A stretch of 64,000 nt of DNA, from the NCBI RefSeq assembly GCF_965228935.1, contig NZ_OZ245846.1, positions 4,154,001 through 4,218,000 on the forward strand. Direction: 5' to 3'. How positions within the stretch are numbered: position 1 is the first letter of the stretch; each line of letters starts with the position of its first letter. A program made the position numbers and the translations under genes. This stretch comes from Ulvibacterium sp965228935 (GTDB taxonomy: Bacteria; Bacteroidota; Bacteroidia; Flavobacteriales; Flavobacteriaceae). Shown here one piece after another: positions 44,101 through 51,912 of this stretch. Under the pieces are notes generated by a model. That model was not told the DNA's origin and searched no databases. It worked only from the letters and a program-made list of their open reading frames with translations.

Positions 44101-44228
44101 TCCATGAATTCCTTCACTTCCTCACTTCCTGAAATTTCATCTATCGATACATTTCTAGGCTCTTTACCATTCTCTTTGCATCCTAGGAAGGCGAATACTA
44201 GTCCAAGAAGTGGGAGTAAAGTCTTCAT
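41169..44228 (-). CDS. PVC-type haem-binding protein: PQQ-like propeller, HEAT-like repeats and cytochrome c
   Basis: The 1019-residue lipoprotein (LVFAFLGC) has a propeller at about 70-435 of the membrane-bound dehydrogenase type: IHQPVDISFDHRGRLWVVQYNQYP, DTHAVANNLRWGPDGWLYG, FEIFAEGGGNTFDVEFD and SGPDGAVYIADWNDSR. Helical HEAT-like repeats follow at about 450-860 (WFRQEALRQFGDRKDSS, VRLWAIRLIGDTNQ). A C-terminal cytochrome c carries the haem motif CASCH (ILDGEGKEIGPELTG). This architecture is common in Planctomycetes and Bacteroidota, where the substrate is unknown. It lies between the two paralogous glycosidase-like genes, so it may oxidise a sugar they release. Confidence 0.85.
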   Translation of the reverse strand: MKTLLPLLGLVFAFLGCKENGKEPRNVSIDEISGSEEVKEFMETFNSLGIQSDSTQNISPQEALKKFDIAEDLQIELVLSEPRIHQPVDISFDHRGRLWVVQYNQYPYPEGVKVTDIDRHNRTVFNKIPKPPPEGVKGADRITIFEDTDKDGLYDKSIDAITGLNITTGVALGRKRIWVLTPPYLVAYPDSDDDGLPDGKPKVHLEGFGLEDTHAVANNLRWGPDGWLYGAQGSTTTANVNSEVSKNVYFSGQGIWRYHPETKVFEIFAEGGGNTFDVEFDAKGRVYSGDNGTARGFYYKQGGYYQKNWGKHGALTNPYAFGFLPGMELEGEKFRFTHAWIKYEEATLPKRYQGKIWAINPLHNFVRLTRMEEKGSSFLCIDEEKILESADHWFRPVDIKSGPDGAVYIADWNDSRMSHVDPRDTWSKTTGRIYKLRGNGKWTAPSFDLSTLTNSELVQLLSDKNKWFRQEALRQFGDRKDSSVIPELETLFRSHASGQTSLEALWAIHLTGGFSEKITLEAMDHTDPHVRLWAIRLIGDTNQASNSIARKLREMALSESHLEVLGQLASTAKRLPQEVAVPIIAGLLENGINQEDIENQMFTWWALESKTETGRKSVLELFNKKEIWDKPLVKDVVLERLIQRYALKGGNENYTSCIALLNLAPSDAHAKILFTGLQEGLRGRDPFEIPTDLAQMIQKYQSRFGEGKWALPLRRNETEAVYKVLELLPNKNADRLERLAYIKIFGEINQPKAVPVLLQITQDHKYSIAVRIACLEALGHYNEEVIGREMAEAYLFKLRADLDLRKAAFQLFASRASWASAFLVKIGDTKEVKKSEVPLEIVRQFKLLGDSDLTKKVDELWPNVKMVSSEEKEKEIKRVQKALVSGTGNVGKGKNLYGMYCASCHILDGEGKEIGPELTGYDRNNLTYMILNIVDPNADIREGYVNYRVKKKDGQVIVGLLTDRSAGKIKIKPLGMDEITLATGMIDEIEAQKASIMPERLLAGLSEQDIRDLFAYMSK

Positions 44229-44253
44229 TTTATACTATTGAATACGGTAGCCA

Positions 44254-46338
44254 TCATTTTTCCGCAATGCGAATATCATTTTCTGCATCAACAATATGTT
44301 TTCGCCATGAGAACTCTTGATCAAACTGATAGGGCATAACGGGTACGTTATACTTTTCCATGGCCTTGGTATAGTCCTTCCAATGTTGTAGTGCATTCTC
44401 CAGATGAGAAACCGCATCTTGTTGAAGTTCTTTACTTCCATCGATTCTATACTTTTGAAGTGCCACGCCCCCACGAATTTTGTCGGCAAAGTACAAGCCG
44501 AAATGACCCCAGGCATCAATATCATTTAACTCGATCTGTAATTCCTGGGATAGATTTTCATTGTTTATCCTGTTGGCAATTTTCTGGGCCTTACTACTCT
44601 CTTTTTCCGTGTCATCGGCCAGTTGCAGGGGTGTAATTTGATCCTTGTTGAAGTTTTCTTTTACGAAGTCGGAGATATTTACATAGGAAGAATCCAAAAC
44701 GGGATGGGCCATCATTTTTTCTATATCGATGAATTTACCTCCTACCGTGGTCATTCCTTCGGTGTATAAGGTAGCATCCCAGGTACCGCGAAAAAAACTG
44801 GCAAACCGATTGGCATTTTTAGAAGCCATTTTCCAAGCCGAAATCAGTTCCGAAGCATCTTCCAAATTGAATTTTTCAGCCAAGGCTTCCGCGAAATAAG
44901 CGTCCGGCGTTGCATTATTATAAAGCAAGTTGCCCCACACCTTATAAAATAGCCACTGCCGCTCAAAAGCGTAGTCCCATGTTCGGAATTCTTTTTTGGT
45001 GATGTAGTCCTTGGCGGGAATATAGGTTTCCGAACCAATGATACACCCTCCTATATAATCCTGGCTATTATGTTGTATGAAATTCTGAATGAAATCCGGT
45101 TGCGCCCAGCGTAATGCGAAAAAATCCTCGTTGCGCATGGTCCATATCCCTTTATAGTTCTTAGGCGCAGGTTTCCAATAGGTGTCCGTTAAAATACCCC
45201 CATGCACAATGGACACCTTAGGAGACGAATGGGCGTGCGACCAATTGAATTTAAAACCCAAAAGCACATCATTTTCCAATCCGATATTTTCTATCGCCTC
45301 CCGTGTTAACCTTTCGGTGGATACACTGGTAGTACCTTCACTACTTTTTCCGGCCGAAAGTGGGGCCCTATAAAACAATTTTACCTTCCGATCCGCCTCT
45401 TTGATTCCTTGAATAAGGGTGCGGTCTATCCAATCCCGGCGTTCTTCCGAGGTCATCCCCCCCATACGCTCGCCCAAAGTTATACCGATTCCAGCCAAAT
45501 CTTGGTATTCATTGATAGTCTTAGTGACCATTTCCTTGGTATACTGTTCTATGAGTTCATTCGTCTCTCCATCGCCATAAAAACCGCTATCCTTTGAATA
45601 TTTGGCGATGTTGTACTCCTCACCAAACTCTTTAGAAACAAAAATGTTCCAGTTAAAAATATAAGGGTCGATACCTCTTGCCCGTGCCATCTTGAACAGA
45701 CTTTTCCAAAAGGTTCGCCATTCTTCCATTTCCGTTTCGGAAAAGGGCGATGCTTTGGGAAAGGCCTCGGACTGCACCATAAACATATAGGGATGTAAAT
45801 TCCAAAGTGTAAGTGTGTTGAATTTGTTTTCGACCATCATATCCAGGAAAGATTCCCAGAATTTTAAATCGCGACACGTTTCGTAATGAAGGGCCAGATT
45901 TTCCCCACTGCGATAAGAAAACCACGGCAAGTTGAATTTTATGGCCCTAAATGGATAATGGGCGGTTATGGATTTTTCTTCGATGGCATGCCAGTCGATA
46001 CCTTTTTTCAATTGGGCACCTATATCCAATACTCCATAGAGCACTCCCCTTGAGCTTTCCGATGTAAGCATTAATTTTCCATCTTTCCTTTCAATCGAAA
46101 AACCATCATTCGCTTCCTTTTCCTCGGATTCGGAAATCTTAACGATCAAATGGGCTTCTTTTGAACTTTCGGAAAAAACCAAATCAAGTCCATGGACTTT
46201 TAGATTGCTTGCCAAGTCCTCAAATGCGTACGTTGTTTTTTTCCTTAAATCGTCTTCTATATACACTTCTATGGAATCGGGTCGGTTCTGGCAGGACCAG
46301 AAAAGAACCAATACAAAAGGAAACAAAACCTTTTTCAT
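44254..46338 (-). CDS. Secreted glycosidase-like lipoprotein, unassigned family (paralogue 2)
   Basis: The ATG at 46338 lies 2 bp after the stop of the DUF5060 gene and gives a lipoprotein signal (MKKVLFPFVLVLFWSC); an in-frame start at 46359 would overlap that gene. The 694 residues match paralogue 1 in order: GVLYGVLDIGAQL, FRAIKFNLPW, SFLDMMVENKFNTLTLWNLHPY, GIDPYIFNWNIF, GIGITLGERMGG, LGFKFNWSHAHSSP and WTMRNEDFFALRWAQPD. Here the Glu is in LGERM where paralogue 1 has AGEHM, so this Glu is conserved and may be catalytic. The helical C-terminal part is also shared. Substrate unknown; the two may cut neighbouring linkages of one glycan. Confidence 0.7.
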   Translation of the reverse strand: MKKVLFPFVLVLFWSCQNRPDSIEVYIEDDLRKKTTYAFEDLASNLKVHGLDLVFSESSKEAHLIVKISESEEKEANDGFSIERKDGKLMLTSESSRGVLYGVLDIGAQLKKGIDWHAIEEKSITAHYPFRAIKFNLPWFSYRSGENLALHYETCRDLKFWESFLDMMVENKFNTLTLWNLHPYMFMVQSEAFPKASPFSETEMEEWRTFWKSLFKMARARGIDPYIFNWNIFVSKEFGEEYNIAKYSKDSGFYGDGETNELIEQYTKEMVTKTINEYQDLAGIGITLGERMGGMTSEERRDWIDRTLIQGIKEADRKVKLFYRAPLSAGKSSEGTTSVSTERLTREAIENIGLENDVLLGFKFNWSHAHSSPKVSIVHGGILTDTYWKPAPKNYKGIWTMRNEDFFALRWAQPDFIQNFIQHNSQDYIGGCIIGSETYIPAKDYITKKEFRTWDYAFERQWLFYKVWGNLLYNNATPDAYFAEALAEKFNLEDASELISAWKMASKNANRFASFFRGTWDATLYTEGMTTVGGKFIDIEKMMAHPVLDSSYVNISDFVKENFNKDQITPLQLADDTEKESSKAQKIANRINNENLSQELQIELNDIDAWGHFGLYFADKIRGGVALQKYRIDGSKELQQDAVSHLENALQHWKDYTKAMEKYNVPVMPYQFDQEFSWRKHIVDAENDIRIAEK

Positions 46339-46340
46339 AG

Positions 46341-48158
46341 TCACTTCTTTTGAACCCAAACTACCCAGTCCTTGTCTTGCTCCTTCCTTACGGGTGGTTT
46401 ACCAAGTGATTGCTTTCCGGAACCGGATATTGATTTCAACTTTCCTTTCTGCAATGCTCCACCTTTACGAGGGTTGTACCAGGAAACTTCATAATCACCT
46501 TGGGAGCTTCCCAAATCCAACATCGATTCACCCCCATTTTTCAGGAATACCACATAATTTTCTCCCGGTTGGGACAAAACATAATCCCCTTCCGATGAAA
46601 TAAGGGAATCATTGGATTCCATTTTCCAAAAAGGTATCCTATTATCCTTGAAAAAATCAAGACATATTTTGCCCTGATCCCAGAACAGATCTCGGGAACG
46701 ATAATCCTGACAGGTTAGATCGGAATGCGGGTGCTCATAACCAAAATACCATTCCGTGCCCCATGCGCCGGCCATCATGGCACCCCAAAGCCCATTTTTT
46801 CGAGCATTGTCATGTTCGGGATCTTCCGCATCCGGGATCAGGGAATGTCTATGGTCTCCGGGTTCATCACAAGCTACGGCCCAAATCTTACCGGCTTCCT
46901 TGGATTCGTTCAAAATCCTTAAAACAGATTTATGAACATTACTGAAATCGGCTTTATTGGTCTGCAACGAGGCTCCCGTAAACTTTGTATGGGGTCCATA
47001 AATCCCATCGTACCAGGCCCCATTGTGGATAACTAGATGATGCTTATAGGGATCCACAAAGGAAACGTATTCGGCCAAACGAATTCTTTCGGCCGCGTCC
47101 AAGGGAAAAGTTGGCGGGGTCTCGGTCCAATCCCCGGTTTCCTCGGCCAAGTTCCAGTTCATAGCCAAATGATGTCCAAAACGTGCAATAAGTTCACGAT
47201 AATACAATTTGGTGTATAATCCGGTACCTCCATTGTCCAGTAAGCCCTGGTTCTCAAACTCCAAGGTTTTAAAATGCAAAAACATGCCCAGTTTATCGGC
47301 GTGTTCAAAAAGGATTTCCCATTGGTCCAGTTTTGAAGCGTCGAAACGATCCCAAGTATCGTAATCCACATAGGGGAAAACATTTTGATCGTCACCTTCG
47401 ATATTCATTGTCAAAAATGAAAAAGCGTTCATCCCTTTTGAAGCCAAATAATTGGACGCTCCTATAATCTCCTTGCCCTTCCCATCTTTCCATGTGGGAT
47501 CACCTTCTTTCCAGTCTTGGCGATGTGCCTCCCATTTCTTTATTAATTCATCTTTATGACCATCATTTTTAAAAGTACCATCAAATTGATCATAGGCCAG
47601 TAGGTTCTCGGGCGCGTCGGACCCACACTTTAAGAAATATTCCCCATTCTGAAATTTTAGATAGCGTTCACCTACGTACTGTAACCTTCCCTTTCCCCTA
47701 AGGTCCCTTCCGGTCTTATCTGTTTTGCCTATGGTAAAACTCCCTGTCCTACCATCCATGTATTCCGCACTTTTTATCTTTTCCGATGTACGTACAGCGG
47801 CCCATTTTCCCTTTTTGAAATCTACTTCATACCTCCATTCCCCTTCCTTATCCGGAGCAAAATGGACTTTCCAAATATTTCCGGATTCAGCACTTGTATT
47901 GGCAGCATCCCCATCTGCAGCATAGTAGCCTGGGACTACAAACTCTTCCTGCGACCTGGAGTGTGTAAACGTGACATTCAAACGATAATTCAGAAAAGGA
48001 TTTTCCTCAGCGCTTTCCGAAGTTTGTGGCCCTTCAAAGACCAGCGTTACTTTGTGCCATTTTTTAAGCTCACCTTGAATTACTTGGGCCTTTAGTTGGT
48101 TTAACGCCACAAACAAAAACACCGCGAGGTAAATTGTAATTTTTGTATACTTCATCAT
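46341..48158 (-). CDS. DUF5060 glycosidase-like protein with C-terminal collagen-binding-like domain
   Basis: This 605-residue secreted protein has a signal peptide (IYLAVFLFVALNQLKAQ). The N-terminal DUF5060 Ig-like domain is at about 28-145 (WHKVTLVFEGPQTSE). A TIM-barrel-like central part has NAFSFLTMNIEGDDQNVFP, MNWNLAEETGDW with E339/E340, and AVACDEPGDHRHS with a second acid near 419. The C-terminal segment, YVVFLKNGGESMLDL...VSWYNPRKGG, is like the putative collagen-binding domain that closes this family. The two acids would suit a retaining glycoside hydrolase, but the substrate is not known. It is directly coupled to paralogue 2. Confidence 0.8.
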   Translation of the reverse strand: MMKYTKITIYLAVFLFVALNQLKAQVIQGELKKWHKVTLVFEGPQTSESAEENPFLNYRLNVTFTHSRSQEEFVVPGYYAADGDAANTSAESGNIWKVHFAPDKEGEWRYEVDFKKGKWAAVRTSEKIKSAEYMDGRTGSFTIGKTDKTGRDLRGKGRLQYVGERYLKFQNGEYFLKCGSDAPENLLAYDQFDGTFKNDGHKDELIKKWEAHRQDWKEGDPTWKDGKGKEIIGASNYLASKGMNAFSFLTMNIEGDDQNVFPYVDYDTWDRFDASKLDQWEILFEHADKLGMFLHFKTLEFENQGLLDNGGTGLYTKLYYRELIARFGHHLAMNWNLAEETGDWTETPPTFPLDAAERIRLAEYVSFVDPYKHHLVIHNGAWYDGIYGPHTKFTGASLQTNKADFSNVHKSVLRILNESKEAGKIWAVACDEPGDHRHSLIPDAEDPEHDNARKNGLWGAMMAGAWGTEWYFGYEHPHSDLTCQDYRSRDLFWDQGKICLDFFKDNRIPFWKMESNDSLISSEGDYVLSQPGENYVVFLKNGGESMLDLGSSQGDYEVSWYNPRKGGALQKGKLKSISGSGKQSLGKPPVRKEQDKDWVVWVQKK

Positions 48159-48197
48159 TTTTTCATTTTTACAATGTTCACGTAATTCAATATTGGT

Positions 48198-48911
48198 CTA
48201 CCATGGGATCAACTCCCCTTTTTCGGATAAAAAACTGCCCGTTTGTTCAAATGTCAGCCTTTCTATAGTTTCAGTTATATCACCTACGGCTCCCTCAATC
48301 GTGGAAGGAGCATTGTCACCACCCATCTTTGTTTTGACCCACCCTGGATTAATGGCAAACACCATTATATCCTTTGTTCTTAGTTTTTCGGCCAAGCGTA
48401 CGGTAATACTGTGTAGGGCGCATTTACTGGCCGCATAGGCACTTAAGCCATTACTAAGATTGCTACTTTGTCCCAGTGATCCCAGACCGGAGGAGACCTG
48501 AATCAATTTAGCTCCCTTTTCCAAAAAAGGTACCAACGTTTGGGAAACCAGTGCAGGTCCAATGGTATTTACCCGAAAATGGGTCTCGAATATCGCACTT
48601 GTCCATTCACCAAATTCTTCTTCCAAGGAAATGCCGGCATTGTTTATGGCCAAAAAAAATGTGGCCCTTATATCCTGTAAACGATCCTCTAGGTTTAAAA
48701 TGGAGGTCTCACAACTGACATCCAACCCCAATACTGATAATTGATTGGGATATTCTTTTTCAAGCCGCAATAACTCCTCTGCCTCTCCAGGTTTTTTGGC
48801 CGTGGCTATAACGGAAAGACCTTGCTTTAAATAATGAACGACATACCCTAGGCCCATACCGCGATTGGCCCCTGTAATAAAAACACTTCCAGAGAAACCA
48901 TTTTCTCCCAT
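48198..48911 (-). CDS. Short-chain dehydrogenase/reductase
   Basis: This 237-residue SDR starts near the cofactor motif TGANRGMGLGYVVHYL and has NNAGIS, the catalytic Ser in VSSGLGS, and YAASKCAL with Tyr and Lys. An AINPGWVKTKMGG segment closes the substrate side. This pattern fits C-factor-like or carbonyl-reducing SDRs. It is cytoplasmic and has no signal peptide. Its position between the sulfatase and the DUF5060 gene links it to sugar use, but its reaction is not shown by the sequence. It differs from the SDR at 55594-56364. Confidence 0.85.
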   Translation of the reverse strand: MGENGFSGSVFITGANRGMGLGYVVHYLKQGLSVIATAKKPGEAEELLRLEKEYPNQLSVLGLDVSCETSILNLEDRLQDIRATFFLAINNAGISLEEEFGEWTSAIFETHFRVNTIGPALVSQTLVPFLEKGAKLIQVSSGLGSLGQSSNLSNGLSAYAASKCALHSITVRLAEKLRTKDIMVFAINPGWVKTKMGGDNAPSTIEGAVGDITETIERLTFEQTGSFLSEKGELIPW

Positions 48912-48995
48912 AATCCGTCAACATATTCTTTTAAGACAACTTAGGTCTTGTTTAAATCTACTTGGCCATTCCCTCCTTAAAAAGAGCAAAGGAAT

Positions 48996-50801
48996 TTACA
49001 ACTCTTTTAGCAATTCCACATAGGTATAATACACACCATATGTTCTGTTTTCTATAATAAACTGAGTATTGAGTATGGTCTTTCCAGGGAACAGTTCAAT
49101 TTCAAAATCAATATGCTCGTCCAAGGACTCTACTTTTTTTTGATATGATTTATCGAACAGGGAAATCTTAACCTCCTGAACATCCAAAGGTCTATATTTA
49201 AACAACCCTTTGGGATTCCTTTGCGGAATGCCCTGAATGGTACCTGTGCATTCCACTGGCCAACGTCTACAGCGAATTCTATAGAGTCCCTTTTTCACAA
49301 TTTCTATGGGGTGTGATGCATTTTTGTTCTTGATACCGGCCGCAATTTCATCCTGCATCCATATGGGGCCATCCTCACCAAGGGCGTGCTGTATGGTAAG
49401 TGTCGTTGTCTTTTGAAGATTACTCCCTACCTTTTTATAGGCCAATTCCTGGTATTCCTTTTTCTGTATGGCTTTGGATATAAAGGTTTTATTGTCTTCA
49501 AGAAGTTGCGCCACTACCTCCGGATAATCTTCGGGAATATTGTTTTCCTGCTTCGGATCCGTTGTAATATCATAGAGCTCCGAGCCGTTCAACAAACGCC
49601 ATTTACCGCGCATAATACAAGAACCCTTTAAAGGTGCTGGCGGGCGATAATCCTGCCGGTGGTGGACAAAGACCGTCCGCTCTGGAATCTTCTCATTAGG
49701 GTCTAAAAGTGTCTTCGAGAAATCAATACCATCTCCTTCAAAATTTGTTGGAAGTACGATATTGCAAAGCCCTGCCAATGTTGGTAACAAATCTACATGG
49801 GCCGTTAGGTCGTTCAGATCCTTACCACCCTTTATCCCAGCTTCGGGCCATCGAATGAAAAAAGGAACCCTATGACCTGCTTCCAGCTTATCGGATTTCC
49901 TTCCCCGAAATCCCTTGTTCCAGCCTAAACGATAATCCGGGCTGACCCCAAATTGACTGCCGTTGTCCGTACAAAATATCAATATGGTGTTTTCGTACAA
50001 TCCCAATTCCTTAAGGGCCTTATCCAGTTTACCAAAATTATCATCGATATTGGTAATCATTCCATAAAATTCAGCACTTGGTATATGTTTCTCGACCAGG
50101 CTATCATAGGGTTTGGAATAGCGCTCCGACACATAAAGCGGATGGTGTGGGGCATTAGTCGGGAGGTAAATGAAAAACGGCTTGTCTTTTTGATCTTCGA
50201 TGAATTTTATGGCTTCATCGAACCAAATATCGGTACAGTAACCCTCAAATTGCTTTGGCTCATTGTTTACCAAATAAATATCGTTAAAGTAATTGTTGCC
50301 CCAATAATCGGACAATTCGCCTACCCCGCCCGAGTTATGATGAACGGCAACATCAAAACCTTTATCCGTAGGTCGTGAAGGATAATTGTTCCCCAAATGC
50401 CACTTACCGAACAATCCTGTTACATATCCATTTTCATGGAACACTTCCGGAATAATTATAGAGTTCCCGTGTAACATATCCCTCCCTTTGAATGTTGCCC
50501 AAACTCCATTGTTTATGGGATATTGACCCGTCATCAAAGCAGATCTCGTTGGCGTGCATAAGGGACTGACGTGAAAATCGGTAAGCCGTAGCGACTCGTT
50601 ATAAAACGCATCGATATTTGGGGTTTGTATCCATGGATTTCCATGAGCGCCCAAATCACCGATACCTTGATCGTCCGTCATTACCAAAATTACATTTGGA
50701 TGCTCAATTTTGGCAATTACCCTTTCTTTCTTTTGAGACCCGGTACAGGACAGAATAGAAAGAAGCAAGAAATAAAATATTCCTCGACTGAAAAATCCCA
50801 T
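48996..50801 (-). CDS. S1-family sulfatase, lipoprotein
   Basis: The 601-residue enzyme has a lipoprotein signal (FYFLLLSILSC), the metal motif NVILVMTDDQGIGDLGAHG, and the formylglycine site CTPTRSALMTG with Cys at residue 82. FGKWHLGNNYPSR and FCTDNGSQFG are further active-site blocks. A C-terminal beta-rich domain (about 480-601) with WPVECTGTIQG is longer than in the plus-strand sulfatase, and the two are clearly different subfamilies. It lies 17 bp after the RhaT-like gene, in the GH117 operon, so a sulfated galactan fragment is a good guess as substrate. Maturation to formylglycine needs an enzyme encoded elsewhere. Confidence 0.92.
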   Translation of the reverse strand: MGFFSRGIFYFLLLSILSCTGSQKKERVIAKIEHPNVILVMTDDQGIGDLGAHGNPWIQTPNIDAFYNESLRLTDFHVSPLCTPTRSALMTGQYPINNGVWATFKGRDMLHGNSIIIPEVFHENGYVTGLFGKWHLGNNYPSRPTDKGFDVAVHHNSGGVGELSDYWGNNYFNDIYLVNNEPKQFEGYCTDIWFDEAIKFIEDQKDKPFFIYLPTNAPHHPLYVSERYSKPYDSLVEKHIPSAEFYGMITNIDDNFGKLDKALKELGLYENTILIFCTDNGSQFGVSPDYRLGWNKGFRGRKSDKLEAGHRVPFFIRWPEAGIKGGKDLNDLTAHVDLLPTLAGLCNIVLPTNFEGDGIDFSKTLLDPNEKIPERTVFVHHRQDYRPPAPLKGSCIMRGKWRLLNGSELYDITTDPKQENNIPEDYPEVVAQLLEDNKTFISKAIQKKEYQELAYKKVGSNLQKTTTLTIQHALGEDGPIWMQDEIAAGIKNKNASHPIEIVKKGLYRIRCRRWPVECTGTIQGIPQRNPKGLFKYRPLDVQEVKISLFDKSYQKKVESLDEHIDFEIELFPGKTILNTQFIIENRTYGVYYTYVELLKEL

Positions 50802-50818
50802 CTTTAAGAAATTAATCG

Positions 50819-51841
50819 TTACATCTGTCCATTACCATAGGCTATTACCAAAATGCCAACTATCATACAACAAAGGCCGGCATACAAGATCTTTCGTGCC
50901 TTGGGAGAGGCACGTACCCATTCATTGGTCAATATTCCACTGACAATGGCCGTGGCTACGGAAGCGGTGTTGAAAATGGCATAACCCACCGTATTTCCGG
51001 AAGCACCTAATTTTGAGGCGGCATAGGCAAAAAGAGCGGATGCCGCATAATGGAACACGGCCATAATCAAAATCAGGAACATATTTTTTCCCAAGGAAGA
51101 AGTCTTAAAATGGCCCCAGGCACTCTTCTTGTTCAGTTGCCAAAGAAAATAGGCGGTCATTACGATTCCCCCACTAATAAAAATAGGGAACATAATAGCT
51201 ACCGCGGTTATCCAATCAGCATTGTCTTGGGCAACACTTGCCTGATGCAGATAAGGTCTGCCCACGGCATTGGCATAACTAAAGCCCGTAGCCAAAAGTC
51301 CACCTATGACCGCAATTGAAATACCCGTGGCCATGGAACCCTGTGAAGTATCGGCTTCTTGGTTCCCGTCCGATTTTGCCTCATCCTTTTCACGAATCAG
51401 ACCGGCCTTTCCGTTGAGGACGATTCCCAATAGAACTACTAGGATTCCAATCCCTATAAATAACAGGACATTGGTCGGGGGAAGTCCATCGACAATAAAA
51501 GGCAGTAATGAACCTACCAAAATAACGGTTCCAATGAATATGGAAAAACCAAGGGACAGTCCAATGTAATTGATCGCTTTGCTCCACATCATAACACCTA
51601 TGCCCCAAAGAAAACTGGCTAGACCCATTTTGATCCAAATATCCGATGGCATATTTCCAAATATGTCCCCAAAGCCTTTTATCAGGGCCACCGAAACGAT
51701 ACCGGGTACAACGAACATGGTCAATAAAAAAAAGAGACTCCAGGTATTTTCATACATGAACCCTTTGGTAAACTTTTCCGGCAGGGCGTAGAGCCCCAGC
51801 ATAAGGCCTGCGAAAATGGCCCATAAAACTCCTTCTATCAT
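50819..51841 (-). CDS. RhaT-like sugar:proton symporter
   Basis: This 340-residue protein has about ten hydrophobic segments and matches the L-rhamnose/proton symporter RhaT family in length (E. coli RhaT is 344) and in words such as WAIFAGLMLGLYALPEKF, ENTWSLFFLLTMFVVPG, LWGIGVMMWSKAINYIGLSLGF and WVRASPKARKILYAGL. A charged loop interrupts it in the middle. Between galM and the sulfatase in the anhydrogalactose operon, it probably imports an L-sugar, such as 3,6-anhydro-L-galactose or a related monosaccharide, rather than rhamnose. That change of substrate is an inference. Confidence 0.82.
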   Translation of the reverse strand: MIEGVLWAIFAGLMLGLYALPEKFTKGFMYENTWSLFFLLTMFVVPGIVSVALIKGFGDIFGNMPSDIWIKMGLASFLWGIGVMMWSKAINYIGLSLGFSIFIGTVILVGSLLPFIVDGLPPTNVLLFIGIGILVVLLGIVLNGKAGLIREKDEAKSDGNQEADTSQGSMATGISIAVIGGLLATGFSYANAVGRPYLHQASVAQDNADWITAVAIMFPIFISGGIVMTAYFLWQLNKKSAWGHFKTSSLGKNMFLILIMAVFHYAASALFAYAASKLGASGNTVGYAIFNTASVATAIVSGILTNEWVRASPKARKILYAGLCCMIVGILVIAYGNGQM

Positions 51842-51873
51842 GGTTTGATCTTTATGTTTTGCTCAATTCTACG

Positions 51874-51904
51874 GACCTGCCAAGTTTTTAAAACCTGGCA
51901 GGTC
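51874..51904. repeat. 31-bp near-perfect palindrome inside the operon
   Basis: GACCTGCCA at the left pairs perfectly with TGGCAGGTC at the right, and the inner AGTTTTTAAAACC is nearly symmetric too. It lies in the 71-bp gap between galM and the RhaT-like gene. I recall very similar AT-centred CCTGCCAGG-type palindromes dispersed in flavobacterial genomes; it may be a mobile repeat or an mRNA stabiliser or attenuator. Confidence 0.7.
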
Positions 51905-51912
51905 TACATCCG

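Noticed and set aside
38986..46338. Calling the two glycosidase-like paralogues GH67 or GH115 alpha-glucuronidases
   Set aside because: The order of motifs is alike but the signature residues I know for those families are not evident, so a family number would be a guess.
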